Shown here piece by piece: positions 35,241 to 47,026 of a stretch of 64,000 nucleotides of DNA (position 1 is its first letter; each line of letters begins with the position of its first letter). This DNA comes from Punctularia strigosozonata HHB-11173 SS5. Lineage: Eukaryota > Basidiomycota > Agaricomycetes > Corticiales > Punctulariaceae. The stretch spans positions 452,255-516,254 of the forward strand of contig NW_006767441.1 of assembly GCF_000264995.1 (NCBI RefSeq), given 5' to 3'. The position numbers were made by a program, and so were the translations under genes. The notes under the pieces were generated by a model that was not told the origin of the DNA, did not search any database, and saw only the letters and a list, made by a program, of their open reading frames with translations.

Positions 35241-36165
35241 CTCCAGAACCACCCAAGGTGCGCCCGAGTTTGTGGAGCCAATCGCTCACAATAGACATAC
35301 TTATAGAGCTTCAATCCCATCTTCGGCGCGCAAGGTATGATGAATGGACTGTCTGATCGCAGCGCCTCGCTTGACTTAATCTCAATCTCGATTGTCAGCT
35401 TTCGGGGACTGCGATGCTCGCGGCGGCGTGACGGTACCGTGTACCATGACTCTATTCGGTGACAATCCGGCCTCAACGATCCCGCGATTTGACACGTCGG
35501 GGAAGATCCCGCTGCAGGACAGCAGTCGCCAGAACGGGTGCGTTACCTGAACTCTGTCCTGCGGACTATCTCTGATCCGCATTGCCGGTCTGCAGAGACG
35601 GATCTTTCTTGTCAGCGTGTCTCCGAAGGTTCCGGTGTATGTGGTAACGTTGCTTGTCCCTCGAAAGACGTGCTTCCTTTTTCCTATCCATCACCATGTA
35701 TAACCCGAGATCGCTCACAGGATATGCTGAACGAGTGCCAAGTCCACACTACGATATCATTCACTAAGCTGCATGGGCATCACCTAAAATAAGCATGCCG
35801 CAATAGTGCGGGCCGGCTTCCTGGCAATGGCACCGGGGCACGTTGCACAGTGTATCAGAGTGTATCTTTGCAAATGCGTTCTTCCGAGAGATCCGTTCAC
35901 GATCTGATGCTTCCGCAAGGACGATGTGCAATGAAGTAGACCCACCCAAGTAAGTGGCGATTGACACGAATTATTAAGGTTACCATCATCCTTGGGAGAA
36001 AGATCATGGGCTTTCGCGGGAGATAATCTGGCTAACGACAAGCATAGCGGGCTATCGCTATCGCATCGTTCAGATAAGATTGCATCACGTCCCCAAGGGC
36101 TCATGCCGTAGTGAGACAGAGAATGAGAGAAGAGGAGCCGGCTGTGGGCATATCCAGCAGGGCGA
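35241..36165. other. Long intergenic region without supported gene
   Basis: About 925 bp between the IDO start and the HIBCH stop. It should contain the IDO promoter. Open frames on both strands are short and not protein-like, and I found no exon chain, repeat, tRNA or element terminus. A non-coding RNA cannot be excluded by reading. Confidence 0.4.
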
Positions 36166-38055
36166 CTAGTTACGATGTACCCATTCGAGGTACCCATCAT
36201 CGCTGACCCGGCATCGCCGCTGCACCACTTCCAGAATCTTCTCTGATACACCGACTTTGCCTGGTCGCAAGGTGGCGAAATTCTCGACCAGTTCGTCGAG
36301 CGTAACAGCCATATCACCACTGGTCTCGTGGTCGCCCACGACCGCCTTCTCTATCTCTTCCTCCGAAGGCAGTGCGAACCTTCCTGGATGACGCTCGGTT
36401 GTACGATCCAGGAAGTCCGGGATTGATAACTCGGGGAGTTCCTGCAGGTAAGGAGATTTTTGTTTCGAAAAGAATTTGTCTTCGACTTGCTGGTCGGATA
36501 TATCTTGCAGCGCGTCTGGTGACCAGGCCGGTCGTCCTCCCTGCTTGGCAATCAAGAGATGGGTCACACCGGTGATGAAATCGGGACTCGCGCCGCTCTA
36601 AGATATAAGATAACCAGATCCTCGTGAGAAGGCGCCATTATGATTGCGGATGATATGTCCGTAGTGTACACTCACGCAGAAGGCCGCAGCGATGCCGAGT
36701 TCCATGCGCAGACATTGAAGCAATGACAAACTGGCTCCTTTCCGAACCGCACGCAGTGCAACCTTCAGGCTGGTCGGACTCCTTTGGTGCAAGGTGTCAA
36801 GGATATCCTTCGACAGGGACGCGAGCTCGCGCGGGGCTTTCTCCGCGTGTAATTCGAGCTCCTCAACGATATCTTCCACTTTATCATAACCGAAGGCCGA
36901 GTCAATCAGAGCTCGCGCGGGTCCTACGAGGCGATTGGGAGGCTCGTCTGAGCGCTCCGGACATAGTTCCTCGATCGTCTGGTTGATTCTGTCAAGCGTG
37001 ACAGCTTCCAAAGACGCAAGGCGGTCAAGAAGGCTGGGTATTCTTCTTGATGGAACGTAGTGCGTGGCAAGACCAAGCTCACTAGAGCGAGAAAGCTCGA
37101 GTCAGCATTGGATGGTCGACGAATACAGCTGGGAAACCCTGACAAAACATCTCTTCCCGATATCGTGTTCCCGGTCAAAGCTAAATAAGCTCCCAACTGT
37201 CCGTCCAGCCTCGGAAGGAAGTATGTCGCCCCCACGTCGGGTGAATACCCTATCTTTGTTTCGGGCATCGCGAATTTCGTGTTCTCTGTTGCTATACGGA
37301 ATGGTGCGCCGGCACAAAGTCCCACACCGCCTCCCACTGAGAGAATGATCCACATTAGGGCGAGCAAACATATATACCTTCTTGGCGCTTACTAGTGATA
37401 CCATCCATGATGGTGACGTAGGGCTTCGGCAATGTCGCGAGGGCATAGTCCAGTTCAAATCTGATGACGCTTAGACAGAGGGTGGTGCGGGCACCCGAAA
37501 AGACTCACTCCTTCTTGAAGAATTCGATAGCTTCGCTGCGCGTTGACTCTTCTGCGGCGGCCTGCACAACCGCTGTGGGACATCAGCTCCGACGTTGACT
37601 TCTGGTCGTCCCGGAACTCACAGGCAACATCCCCACCCGCACAAAAACCTCGGCCTTTACCGGATCCAACCACTACCTGGCAGAGGTCGGAGCGAGACCA
37701 CTCCTTTGGTAGTAGATAAACAACGTCAGCCGTCGGAAGTCTGCAAGCACCGACCCATGACGCACCTCCAGCTTGGGTTGAAGCAGGTTTATCATGTCCG
37801 TGTTCAGCGCGTTCAACTTCGCCTCCCTATTGAGAATGTATCTCCGCATGCCCGCATTGGACTCAAAGACAACGGGTGCCTAGCTTGCGTATGAGTGGAG
37901 TGTGCCTCAATGCAGGAGAACGTTACGCGCACCTCGAATGAAGCCGGACCTGCGCTGGTTGACGCAGCCATGAGGTGCTGAGAAATGGCGGCTGTCCTCT
38001 TCGCTGCAGTCGCTGCGGAGCGACTAGACATCCTCCTCAGCGCATGGGGTAACAT
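36166..38055 (-). CDS. HIBCH: Mitochondrial 3-hydroxyisobutyryl-CoA hydrolase
   Basis: About seven exons. The start [20 protein letters not shown] is a basic Ser/Arg/Ala-rich mitochondrial presequence. A GTGCGC intron leads to [17 protein letters not shown] and [20 protein letters not shown]. Crotonase-fold blocks follow: [56 protein letters not shown] and [14 protein letters not shown]. Then come the helical part ([20 protein letters not shown]) and the C-terminus ([19 protein letters not shown]). The Glu of PETKIG and the Asp of SPDVG are in the expected catalytic places. The enzyme removes CoA from 3-hydroxyisobutyryl-CoA in valine breakdown; the yeast homologue Ehd3 is also a mitoribosomal protein. 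About 500 residues, no defect seen. Confidence 0.92.
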
Positions 38056-38386
38056 TCAAACAGTATCAGCCCTTTCGTCGTGATTTCCGGTCAAGGCTGG
38101 CGGAGAGCCGGCGTGAGAACAGGTCCGAGACTTTGCAGTGCGCAGTAATTCCACTTATACTGCCACGGGGCTGCAGAGCGAAGCCGTCGTACAACAACTT
38201 CGTATTCCTGACACTCAGTCTCGTACCATACATTATTACATACCACATAATACTAGGTGCAGTACATTAAGCGATGAGTGAGCAAGCGTGATTAGGGAGC
38301 ATTCATATAGAACAGATACTCCAGCAAGCGAAGAGAATATAGAGCATCATACAGCTTTGGACGCGGTCCAAGAGTAAGTAGCAATG
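38056..38386. other. HIBCH promoter and 3' flank of the membrane-protein gene
   Basis: About 330 bp. The part next to 38056 should hold the HIBCH promoter; AT-rich stretches around 38220 to 38350 may serve the 3' end of the next gene. No gene was recognised. Confidence 0.4.
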
Positions 38387-41300
38387 TTATGTTGGAGGGA
38401 GGGGATAATGATAGATTGTTCGCATGACTTGCCATAATTTGTGCACCTGATGCACGAGAGAATGCGCGGTTTGCCTGGCTATACGCGGAACTGTGATATC
38501 AAAGTCAAATTGCAGGGGCCAAGTGAAAGGCATGGCATATGTCGGCAGCAAGGAGCCGCGGTGATCCATCGCAGTTGCTTCGGGCTTAACGCGGTGGAAT
38601 GCCGTCGAGTCCGGCGTGACCACGACAGGCGTCTGCTCCGGCATAGGATCAGGCCATATGGTAACCTCAGGTGAAGGCAGGGTGGTGGACCTGCGTTCGG
38701 ACGCGCTGGGTTCCTTTGGGGTGCTCTTCCTAGACGATGGCTCAGCGCTCGGCATCGCGTGGACGGTAAGGGTGGCGGTCGTCGTAGCTGTAATCGTGAA
38801 GGTATCGGCGTTCGTTGCGCACGTCGGAGCCATACCATCACGGGGGTATGACAGCTCGTTCCCGCGACGCTGGATCTCCTTGGCAAGGTTGTGCACGCCT
38901 ACGAGCACGAGAGCAAGGAGGAGCATGTGAGCAGTCCATGTCAAGAACGGCATAGCGTTCGCGGCATGTCGACGAAGCCGTCGGCTCGGCGCCGTCTTCG
39001 AGGCAGGGACGTCGAGCGTCATAGCGATAGATGGCAGGAAAAGCATATCCGAGGCATAATGTCGCAAACGGTGGCACTCCGTGCCGTAAGCCCCGAAGCG
39101 GACCTGCTCGTGAGCGAGATTCGAGCGTAGTGATGTGATTACGAGGCCTGGGAGAATAATCAGTGCCATTGCATGATGTGGATCAGATAGTGGAGTATCG
39201 AATTTGGAAAAAAAACGCACCAGTCGGGGTCTCGATGTCAACCAGCAGCTCACCCACTGGTAGAGCAAAGCATGGCAGAAACACCCCCCACGTCGCCGGT
39301 AACCTCGTGCTCTGCTTGTTCCTCGACTTGCCATCGCAATTCTCGGGGCCGACGCCGACTTTGACCTGGTAAACCACCCTTACATCCTCCCCGCTTGCGA
39401 CGCCGACATGCACCCTGACCCAGCTGAGCCACTTCTTCCCACCCTCTCCCAGGGCAGGCACGTCACCCTGATCATTGTCTCGTGGAACCGCCACCGTGTT
39501 CTCGTACCTCACCGGTACCCCGCCAACGCTGACGCAGATAAGCTCTGGTCGTGGAGGACGCCCGTCGTCTGCCGTGGGCGGCTTCCCGCCGCTAGAAGGT
39601 TCTGCAGCGGGAGCAGCAAAGCCTGACTGAGCAAGCCCGAATTCGAGCCATTCCGTGTCCGCGTCTGCGGGTGCGGGAAGCGTCAAGCTGACAGCATACG
39701 AATCCGGCACGTCCGCACCCGATCTGCCAGTCTTTTCGACGTTAGGCGCCAGCAAAGGTGTAATCGTAGCGTGAACGCGTGTAATAATCAGGGGGCCGTC
39801 CCTGCGCCGTCTCAGTTTCAGCGATTCGGCCACCTTGCTGTCCTTGGCGGAGGCCGTGGAGTTGACTCGGCTGCGAGTGTGACCATCGTGCACCTGAGAG
39901 CGTTTCACAGATCGGAACTTGTCGGTTTCCGTGTTTCTCTCCTCGTCTTTGACTGCCTTTGCGAAGCTCTTAATTGTGACACGTCCACCGCTAGACCCGC
40001 AGCGCCCTTCGGACCCAGGTTGTACCACAGTCTTGCGAGTCTGAGCGTCACGTACGTCGCCCTTCGCGTTGTAAATCTCCACCGTCGAGTCCCGGATCTC
40101 GTTTCGAACGACGGTAGAGACCGACTCCTTTTCAGCGACGAGCACGCGTAAACGAGGGATTGCGACGATGTCGGATGCAAAGTCACCCAGCCTTGACGAG
40201 GAGCGTGAATGGGAGATGTCGGATTGCGGTATGACGAGGAGCGTGCCGGAGATGCTGAATGAAAAGAGGTTCTTAGCAGGAGGCATAAGGTGGTTGATGT
40301 TCAGTTGGATTGTTAATGGCATGCCAGGTTGGGCATTTTTCGTGGTCTGCCCACCGGATACACCGTTTGGCATTGCAGCACGGTTCTTGCCGTCGAAGTA
40401 CGCACTTGCAGGTGCGCTCAGCGATGAGACCGTCCCACTCGGGCTTGAGGCCGGTGAGCCCTCAAAGGAATAGTCAGGTACATTATGCGCCGGCAGCGGC
40501 GCTCGGAGCAGGGAGCTGACAGAGCCAGAACCGTTATGCCTGAGCATAGAATCCGTTGGTTGCGCGTGGCCATTCGGTGTCCTGGTCGAAACAGCGATCT
40601 CGGGAGGCTCAAGCGACTGCGTATGGCTCCCTTGTGACGAACCCGCGTTCCAGTCTATAAATCCTTGGCTTCCACTGACTTCCCAACCTGGTGGAGAACC
40701 CGGAAGCCAGCGCACATCGCATCCCTGGCTCTCAAGCCCCACATCCAGGCCCAGCTTTGTGGCAGCGCCGGGAAACCATACCCCAGAGCATGTCCCTCTG
40801 TAATCAATCCGCATCGCTACGCCTTCGTCTCCTTCTTCAGTCCGCGCCCTCCCAAGGACCGAGGCGATCATCTCTCCCTTGGCCTCCGTCACGCCGACGC
40901 GTCGCATCTCATCGGAGCCGTTCACGCCCATAATCGGCTTCGCCCACCGGATGCGAATCCTTTCCGCACTTGGGAAGGTTCCTTGTATACCGCATCCGTC
41001 ACTAAAGCCAACTGTGCTGCTTGATTCGCTGCTTTCGTCGTCAGATAACTGTCCAACTGCGTAGCGCTCGCTGTAATTGGAGGACTGCGAGCGAGAATGA
41101 TGCGAGGATGTGGAGCGTGTGACATGCGGTTCAACATGGAGGTCCCATGAAGCAGGCTCCGACTCTTCGGCAGAGGATAAGGACGCGAAAGAGGACGCTG
41201 TGGACCGGGACGGTTCTGGGAGAAACAGGCGGAGTCGAATATGATTCGAGAGGCAACGAGGAGTTGGTACAGAAAGCTGCGCGACAGGTCAGATCTCTAC

Positions 41301-42172
41301 TTTAGGGCCATGAATGGCGGAGAGCATACCATGTACGGGGCTCTTGGGGGTCTCGTTGTCAAAGGCACGGCCATGTCGATTGCTGCCATGAACTGGACGA
41401 TGTTCCGTTCCCCAACAGACGCGCGGGGCCGAGAAGAAGGTGTGCTTCTGCCAGAGTACTCCGCTTCGTAACCGTTCAGGTACCGCGGGGGAAACTCCTT
41501 TGGCAGGACATAGGTTACATAATACCCAATGACCGTGACGATACCGGTGTATCTATCGTCTAAAGGAGCTGAATTAACTCCCGAAGCGCTTGACGAAGAC
41601 GATGCGCGGCTCATGGCCGGCGACATCAAATGAGGGATTCGTGAGGAAGACTGATGACCGAACAACGATAGGTAGGATTCCTGTGTACGACGAGGGAGTC
41701 CGAGTGCTCGAGCAGCATTGTGCAGCAGCGGGGAAGTAGAGGAGGTGAAGTCGTACGGTGCTGAGTTCGAGTCCAGCGGGTGCACTTGTGAGTTAAGAAT
41801 CTTTAGATTTTCCTCTATGATTGAAACGATGTGTCAGAAGATGGAGGACCATTTGATTACAGGACTTATCCCACCAGGGAACAATGGGATTGCAGACTCC
41901 GGAGTGAGGTTCTCTGCAGGGAGGGAAATCTACGTAGCCTTTTCAACGGTCACGGAGACAGGGGTAATCAAACGACTAACCTTGAGATACATGCGGATCC
42001 TAGCATCGTGAAAACCGTCTTTCACCTTCCCTTCGATCGCAAGTCGTGTTACATTGATCTTCTGCTGCTGTCCCGGAGTTGTAGGGCCGATGGTAAATGC
42101 GTGGGAGGAGCCGGCATTTGATAGCGGGGGGCTGAGGGTGCGTGCATGTCGCGAGAAAGATGGCGTCTGCAT
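38387..42172 (-). CDS. Unrecognised large one-pass membrane protein
   Basis: Built from several exons. The chosen ATG at 42172 gives MQTPSFSRHARTLSPPL, then QKINVTRLAIEGKVKDGFHD and ARIRMYLK. A short intron leads to ISLPAENLTPESAIPLFP, then EENLKILNSQVHPLDSNSAP and further low-complexity sequence. The central exon (39183..40931 region) has a beta-rich part with PGMPLTIQLNINHLMPPAKN, LFSFSISGTLLVIPQSD and RDGPLIITRVHATITPLLAP. It continues EWLEFGLAQSGFA, WLSWVRVHVGVASGEDVRVV and FALPVGELLVDIETPT. The last exon carries one clear membrane helix (FLTWTAHMLLLALVLVGVHN) and a Ser/Thr/Pro-rich tail ending YHYPLPPT. I do not recognise the family. The beta-rich part before one helix suggests a lumenal or extracellular domain, but topology is unproven. 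Divergent from TBCE. Confidence 0.6.
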
Positions 42173-42593
42173 CCTTCAGACGCGTTGGGTGTCGTTGAAC
42201 AGAAGAAAGACGCGTTGTTGAGTGAGAGAAACGCGCTTTCGCGGCGCGTCCAGGTCCACAACCGCGGAGGTGACTTCGTGGCTCGAACCCGTGGCCTTTA
42301 CGTGAATTTTCGCGCTCAAACTCGCAAAGGGTTTTGGTTCTTCCGTATGTCGAGCTGCCACAGCTTATATCGGATGATGGTTGAGGGCGTAAACAACAGC
42401 AGCAGGGCTCAAGAGGAGGACGGCAGTGGGCGACAGAGAGTGACTTATGTGAAAAGCTGCGAGGGTGGCCGGCCTGATTTGGAATTCTGCCTCACGGTCA
42501 CCGCGGTACAGCCGCGATACTTTTACCTCGAACTCCCGAGGCACTATATTCTACTCTTGTTGCGTTTCTGCTTGTAGGCCCGATATCTCAGTA

Positions 42594-44790
42594 ATGCCCC
42601 ATTCAGAGAATCTTGAGAACTCACGTTGTCGCGTCGGCTCTCGGTTCAACCTCAATGGACAATTGGGCACGATTCGATATATCGGCCCCGTGGATGGCAC
42701 AAGAAGAGAGTGGCTAGGTGTCGAATGGGACGATCCTCTTCGCGGCAAGCATGATGGTACGAAGGGCGGCAAGCGCTACTTCTCATGTCTGTGAGCTATG
42801 CTCAACCTATCTCCCTTATGACGCCACGGTGATTTGATTCGCATTGGCGCTGCATGTAGGCATCCTGGTGCTGGATCGTTCATACGAGATACTTCAGCCA
42901 TCAACTGGGGATTCTCGTTTCTTACTGCACTCCGCTCAAAATACGTAGAAGATCTACACGGCTCTTCGGAAGAATGGGTCACTCTGGGGTCATCTAAGGG
43001 TGCAATCGAGGTCGAGGTTGTCGGCCTCGACAGGATCAGGAGCAACTTAGCGCAACTTGAGCGACTGCGTAATGCCAGCCTTGATGGAGAGAACGTCGCG
43101 GTTGCCGATGCTCCCGGACTAATTAGCCGGGCTTCACCAAGTCAGTCTACTCAATGAAGCTTCGGGAGCTGTCAACCGGAACTCAGATGAAGTTCGCTCC
43201 CAGGTCTACGCCGACTGGACCTTTCAAAGAACCTCCTACCCGACTGGGATACGGTCGCCTCCATCACTGTGGAACTCGCAAACCTCGAGCATCTGTCACT
43301 GAAGTATGGGTGTGCATCACGCCAGTCTTTCCGTCACTAATCATCGAGAAGCAACAACCGCTTCGGCGCATTGAAACTATCGGGAGCTATCGTATCCGCG
43401 TTTGTGAACCTTCGGGAGTTGCAATTGAACGCTACGGCTATCAATTGGGATGACCTAAAGTTGGTTACATCTGGATCCGTCATGCCAAAGCTACGGACGC
43501 TAGAAGCAGGATATAACCATATCGGCTCTCTTCAGTCAAAGGAGCAGGCTCATGATGTCAAGCCAGCCGTCTTCGAAGTCTTGAACCTCGATACCAACGC
43601 TCTGGATGATTGGCTGGACATCGTCGCCGGCGTTACTCGTTGCCCTGCGTGCGCATCTGTTTTGTGCATCGCACTCATGGTCCGGATATACTTACTTGCA
43701 ACTAGTGTTACGCGACTCATCTTGACGTCAAATAAACTAGGAAACATTCCGAGCCAGGACACCACTGACGTACACCTCCGACTGTCGGGAATCAAACATA
43801 TATCTCTCGTTTCCAACCGATTGACATCGTGGGCATCCATCGATGCGCTGGCTTCGTGGTGCCCTGAGCTGGAAAGCCTGAGCGTAGCTGCAAACCCCTT
43901 CCTTGACGGTAAGTACCTGTGTTGTGCGCCGCCGTACGCGACTAAGATGATGGTTCCTAGATACCTTTCTCGGGCGGCACTCCCGCCAGCTTATCGTCGC
44001 AAAGATCCCATCCTTGCGAACACTCGACGCCAGTCAGGTGTGTCCTCCATCACATCGACAGTGGTTACGGTCATGCGTCAACTTGGCTGTTCCCGAAACT
44101 GTTAGGTCACTGACCGGGAGAGGAACGACTGCGAATTGTTCTATCTCTCCCTTATCGCACAACAGGGGCCAACCGCTGACGAAGCGCGTCAACGAGAGCA
44201 CCCACAGTGGGAACGACTCTGCAAAAGTATGTCCTGATTGCGTCGCCCTGTCGTCATGAGAGACTGACTTGATGGCGGTAGAACACGGGCGTCCTGATAA
44301 TGCGACTCCGCGGAAAAATACGGGGGAAAAACTAAGCAGTCGTCTGATAGGTGCGAAGTAGCTCAATGCTGTCATAGTCTTGACCTCATGGAGGGGCCTG
44401 ATCTCAGAAGTGCACTTGGTACTGGCGACTTCGTCTGACCCCTCATTTGCGGAGGCTCCGCCTACCGCCACCATCCGCGTGCTTCCCAGCATGTCCATTC
44501 GAGCGTTCAGCGCGAAGGTGCAGAAATCGTTCAAGGGCAGCGCGCAGCCAGCACCACGGCGGCCGAGTGAATTCAAGAAAGTGCGTTTCTGGCTGCGAGT
44601 CGACGGGGGCAGCAGAAGCGCTACCGATGATTTGGGTTCAGAGGCAATACATGCTGAATCCTCTGACGCGAGCAACCGGAGAGATGTAGGTGTGCGGTGG
44701 GTAGAACTTGATGTGGGCAACGACTCCAAGGACTTGGCATGGTGGGGTATAGAGGACCAATCCACAATAGCAGCACATATCGATTCTTGA
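42594..44790 (+). CDS. TBCE: Tubulin-folding cofactor E
   Basis: The protein begins MPHSENLENSRCRVGSRFNL, followed by a CAP-Gly domain (GQLGTIRYIGPVDGTRREWL, WDDPLRGKHDG, GGKRYFSC; GKHDG replaces the common GKNDG). Several short exons then encode leucine-rich repeats (FVNLRELQLNATAINWDDL, PKLRTLEAGYNHIGSL, VTRLILTSNKLGNIP, LRLSGIKHISLVSNRLTSW, CPELESLSVAANPFLD). The end is a ubiquitin-like domain (TIRVLPSMSIRAFSAKVQKS ... WWGIEDQSTIAAHIDS). CAP-Gly, LRR and UBL in this order define TBCE, which takes beta- and alpha-tubulin through heterodimer assembly with TBCD and TBCC. Cytosolic. No defects were noted, though not every intron was resolved. Confidence 0.9.
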
Positions 44791-45475
44791 GCTGGCTTAC
44801 GAATGCCGGTTCAATAAACAGGCCTTATTGTGATCCACCTCAGCACATACTGGATAACCCTTGCCGTTAGCGGCGTATACAATGCGTGAACGCTCCGGTG
44901 TGTGGATCCTTGCCAATGGCATTGCAAAACAACCACAAACATTGGCGACGATACGACAAGATATCGATTGCGATGAAGCACCGGTCACTCACCTGATGTT
45001 CCTCGCCGGAGTCGCCGGTAACCACACTCGTTTGGAATCCGCAACTGATCTTGCTGGGGCACAAATGCGTGCAAGCCGCGCTATCCCCACCGGGCACAAG
45101 GCGCCTATTTCCCACGGTTCTCTCACGATGGCCCACCGTCCGGAGGACGTTTTGCGAAGTTCCACACCAAGGGACAGCAATCACCGACTTGTGGGGTTTG
45201 AGGCTTGACGATACCAGTATATGCACCATTCGTAACCCGGTTGCGCGACAAATCGGCCAGTCCGTCCGATGGAATACAATCATTCGATGGGGGTGCCCGG
45301 GGGACCATTCCATATCGACCACCACCAGGATCCATATACAGCTCGCGCCTCGCGTATAAACCCAGGCCAGGAAGGGCACAGACCAAGAAAATTCCGAAGA
45401 AGCACCGGTACGCCCGGCCGACATCAATATCCATTTTATCGAGGACGTCCGTATGTGTCCATCCTGTGCAACGTT
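44791..45475. other. Convergent intergenic region, no supported gene
   Basis: This 685-bp stretch lies between the stop codons of TBCE (plus) and the SR-protein gene (minus). Long 3' UTRs are expected. Minus-strand open frames here extend from the end of the SR gene, but they have no domain and no good start, so I treat them as chance. Confidence 0.45.
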
Positions 45476-46774
45476 TTAGCGGGCCCATCCGCCATCGCCG
45501 TTCGCGGTCCTCGGTGGCCTTTCATCATAGCGTTCGTCCCTCCGCCTGTCATCGCGCCTTTCATAGTCCTCGCGCGGCGCCCGTCGATCCCCCTCGGATC
45601 TACGGTCATAGTAAGGGTCAGGACCTCTGTAGCGGTCATCATAGCCGCCTCGTCGGTCGTCGTACCCTGCAGGCCTCCTTTCATCATAATCCCTCCTGGG
45701 CGGAGGTGAACGACGCCGGTCGTCGTAACGGGGAGGCGAGCGGGAACGAGCACGACGATCAGAACCTCTGTCGCGATCATCGCGACGATCATCACGGCGA
45801 TAGTTGTCAACACCAGCGCGCTGTACCGTCTTTTAGCTAGGGATGAAAAGCTTGGAAAGGACACGCACAGGATCGTCGAGAGCGACGCGCACTTGGCGGC
45901 CACGCAGGTCCTTGCCATCGAGCTCCCTGACAGCGCGGTCCGCATCTTCACGCGTCAGGTACTCCAGGATCCTATCACGGACATCAATATCAAACCAAGA
46001 CTAACCATGTATAAGCTCACCCCTCTCCAGGGTGATCGCGGTCGATGTCGGCGTAAGATACATTGCCTGCCTCGCGGCCAAAGTCTTTCAAGTCCTAAAT
46101 GGAACAATGTGAGTGCCTGTCCAGCCAATCTATACCATGCGAGCGCCGGAACGTTTCCACGGAATCATTGTCGACGCGGTCATACCTGCCAACTAGTGTC
46201 ACGAGAAACTCCGGAAACGATCAGGCGAATCCCAGGAGGACGTCTTGCACGGGGCCTAGGAGCGCTGAAAAGTGACAAGCTCCTTGAGGTGCAAACTACT
46301 AGGATGACCAGAAACCATACCGATCGGCCTCATAAACGTCACGACGGGGACGAGACTCCTTGGCGAACTCGATAACGATGCTGTGGACACATGCTGTCAG
46401 TGCTTATCTACGTGCGAAGTGCTTGTACCAACTTGGCGCCGTTGAATGGCTTCCCGTTGAAATGATTCAGAGCATCTTCCGCGTCCTAGAACTCGGGTCA
46501 ACCTTCTGCGCGCTTCCAAAGTACATGAACTGACTCTGGTGCTCTCAAATTCAACGAAACCGAAACCTGCCCAGAGTTAGGAAAGCCTGGCAGGCTGCCG
46601 ACAGAACTCACCGGTCATGACGCGGCAGTCGACAATGTGGCCATAGCCATCGAAAAATTTCGAGACATCCTCAGAGCGAGTGTCCGGTGGGAGCCCTATG
46701 AGTTACAATGAGCCTAGCCCGTGAGGCCAGTGCACGACAGGCTCACTTCCGAGGTAAAGACGACGTGCGGCCAT
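45476..46774 (-). CDS. SR-family splicing factor (SRSF1/Srp2-like), two RRMs and RS tail
   Basis: MAARRLYLGRLPPDTRSEDV (first exon plus spliced second) starts RRM1, continued by SKFFDGYGHIVDCRVMT, GFGFVEFES and DAEDALNHFNGKPFNGANL. RRM2 is a pseudo-RRM: RLIVSGVSRDTSWQDLKDFG carries the SWQDLKD heptapeptide diagnostic of SRSF1-type proteins, followed by DADRAVRELDGKDLRGRQVR. The tail is rich in RD, RS and DRR repeats (RRARSRSPPRYDDRRRSPPP) and ends TANGDGGWAR. About six exons. SR proteins select splice sites and aid mRNA export; the RS tail is a kinase substrate. Upstream of 46774 only the 3' end of NFS1 lies nearby. Confidence 0.88.
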
Positions 46775-47026
46775 GGCGGGAGAGAGTAAAGTCAACTTGC
46801 TGTCGTTGATGGGTTATCAAGGCTGGCGCGAGCCCTCCCACGCCGCCTGGCGTCTCGGTTCCCTCGCACGGACCCCACGCATGGCGACATACGTAATTTA
46901 CGCAGAACCACAGAGTCAATGGATTAGGGACCAGGAGGACCAGTACTATGTACATAAGTATGCAGCGGATCACGTTATAGGGCAATGCAATAATGAGGAC
47001 GTAGAATCAGACAGCGAAGAAATTGC

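Noticed and set aside
35784-36320. Minus-strand open frame of 178 codons near the HIBCH stop
   Set aside because: It overlaps the true last HIBCH exon in another frame and has no recognisable sequence.
42271-42320. tRNA-like B box (GGGTTCGAGCC) on the minus strand
   Set aside because: The flanking bases do not form a T-arm or acceptor stem and no A box lies at the right distance.
44867-45427. Minus-strand open frame of 186 codons downstream of TBCE
   Set aside because: No domain and no convincing ATG or splice chain; it sits in a convergent 3' region where long UTRs are expected.
45436-45951. Alternative frame over the SR-protein RS tail
   Set aside because: It is the shadow of the Arg/Asp/Ser repeats; the true frame continues RRM2 into the RS tail and stops at 45476.
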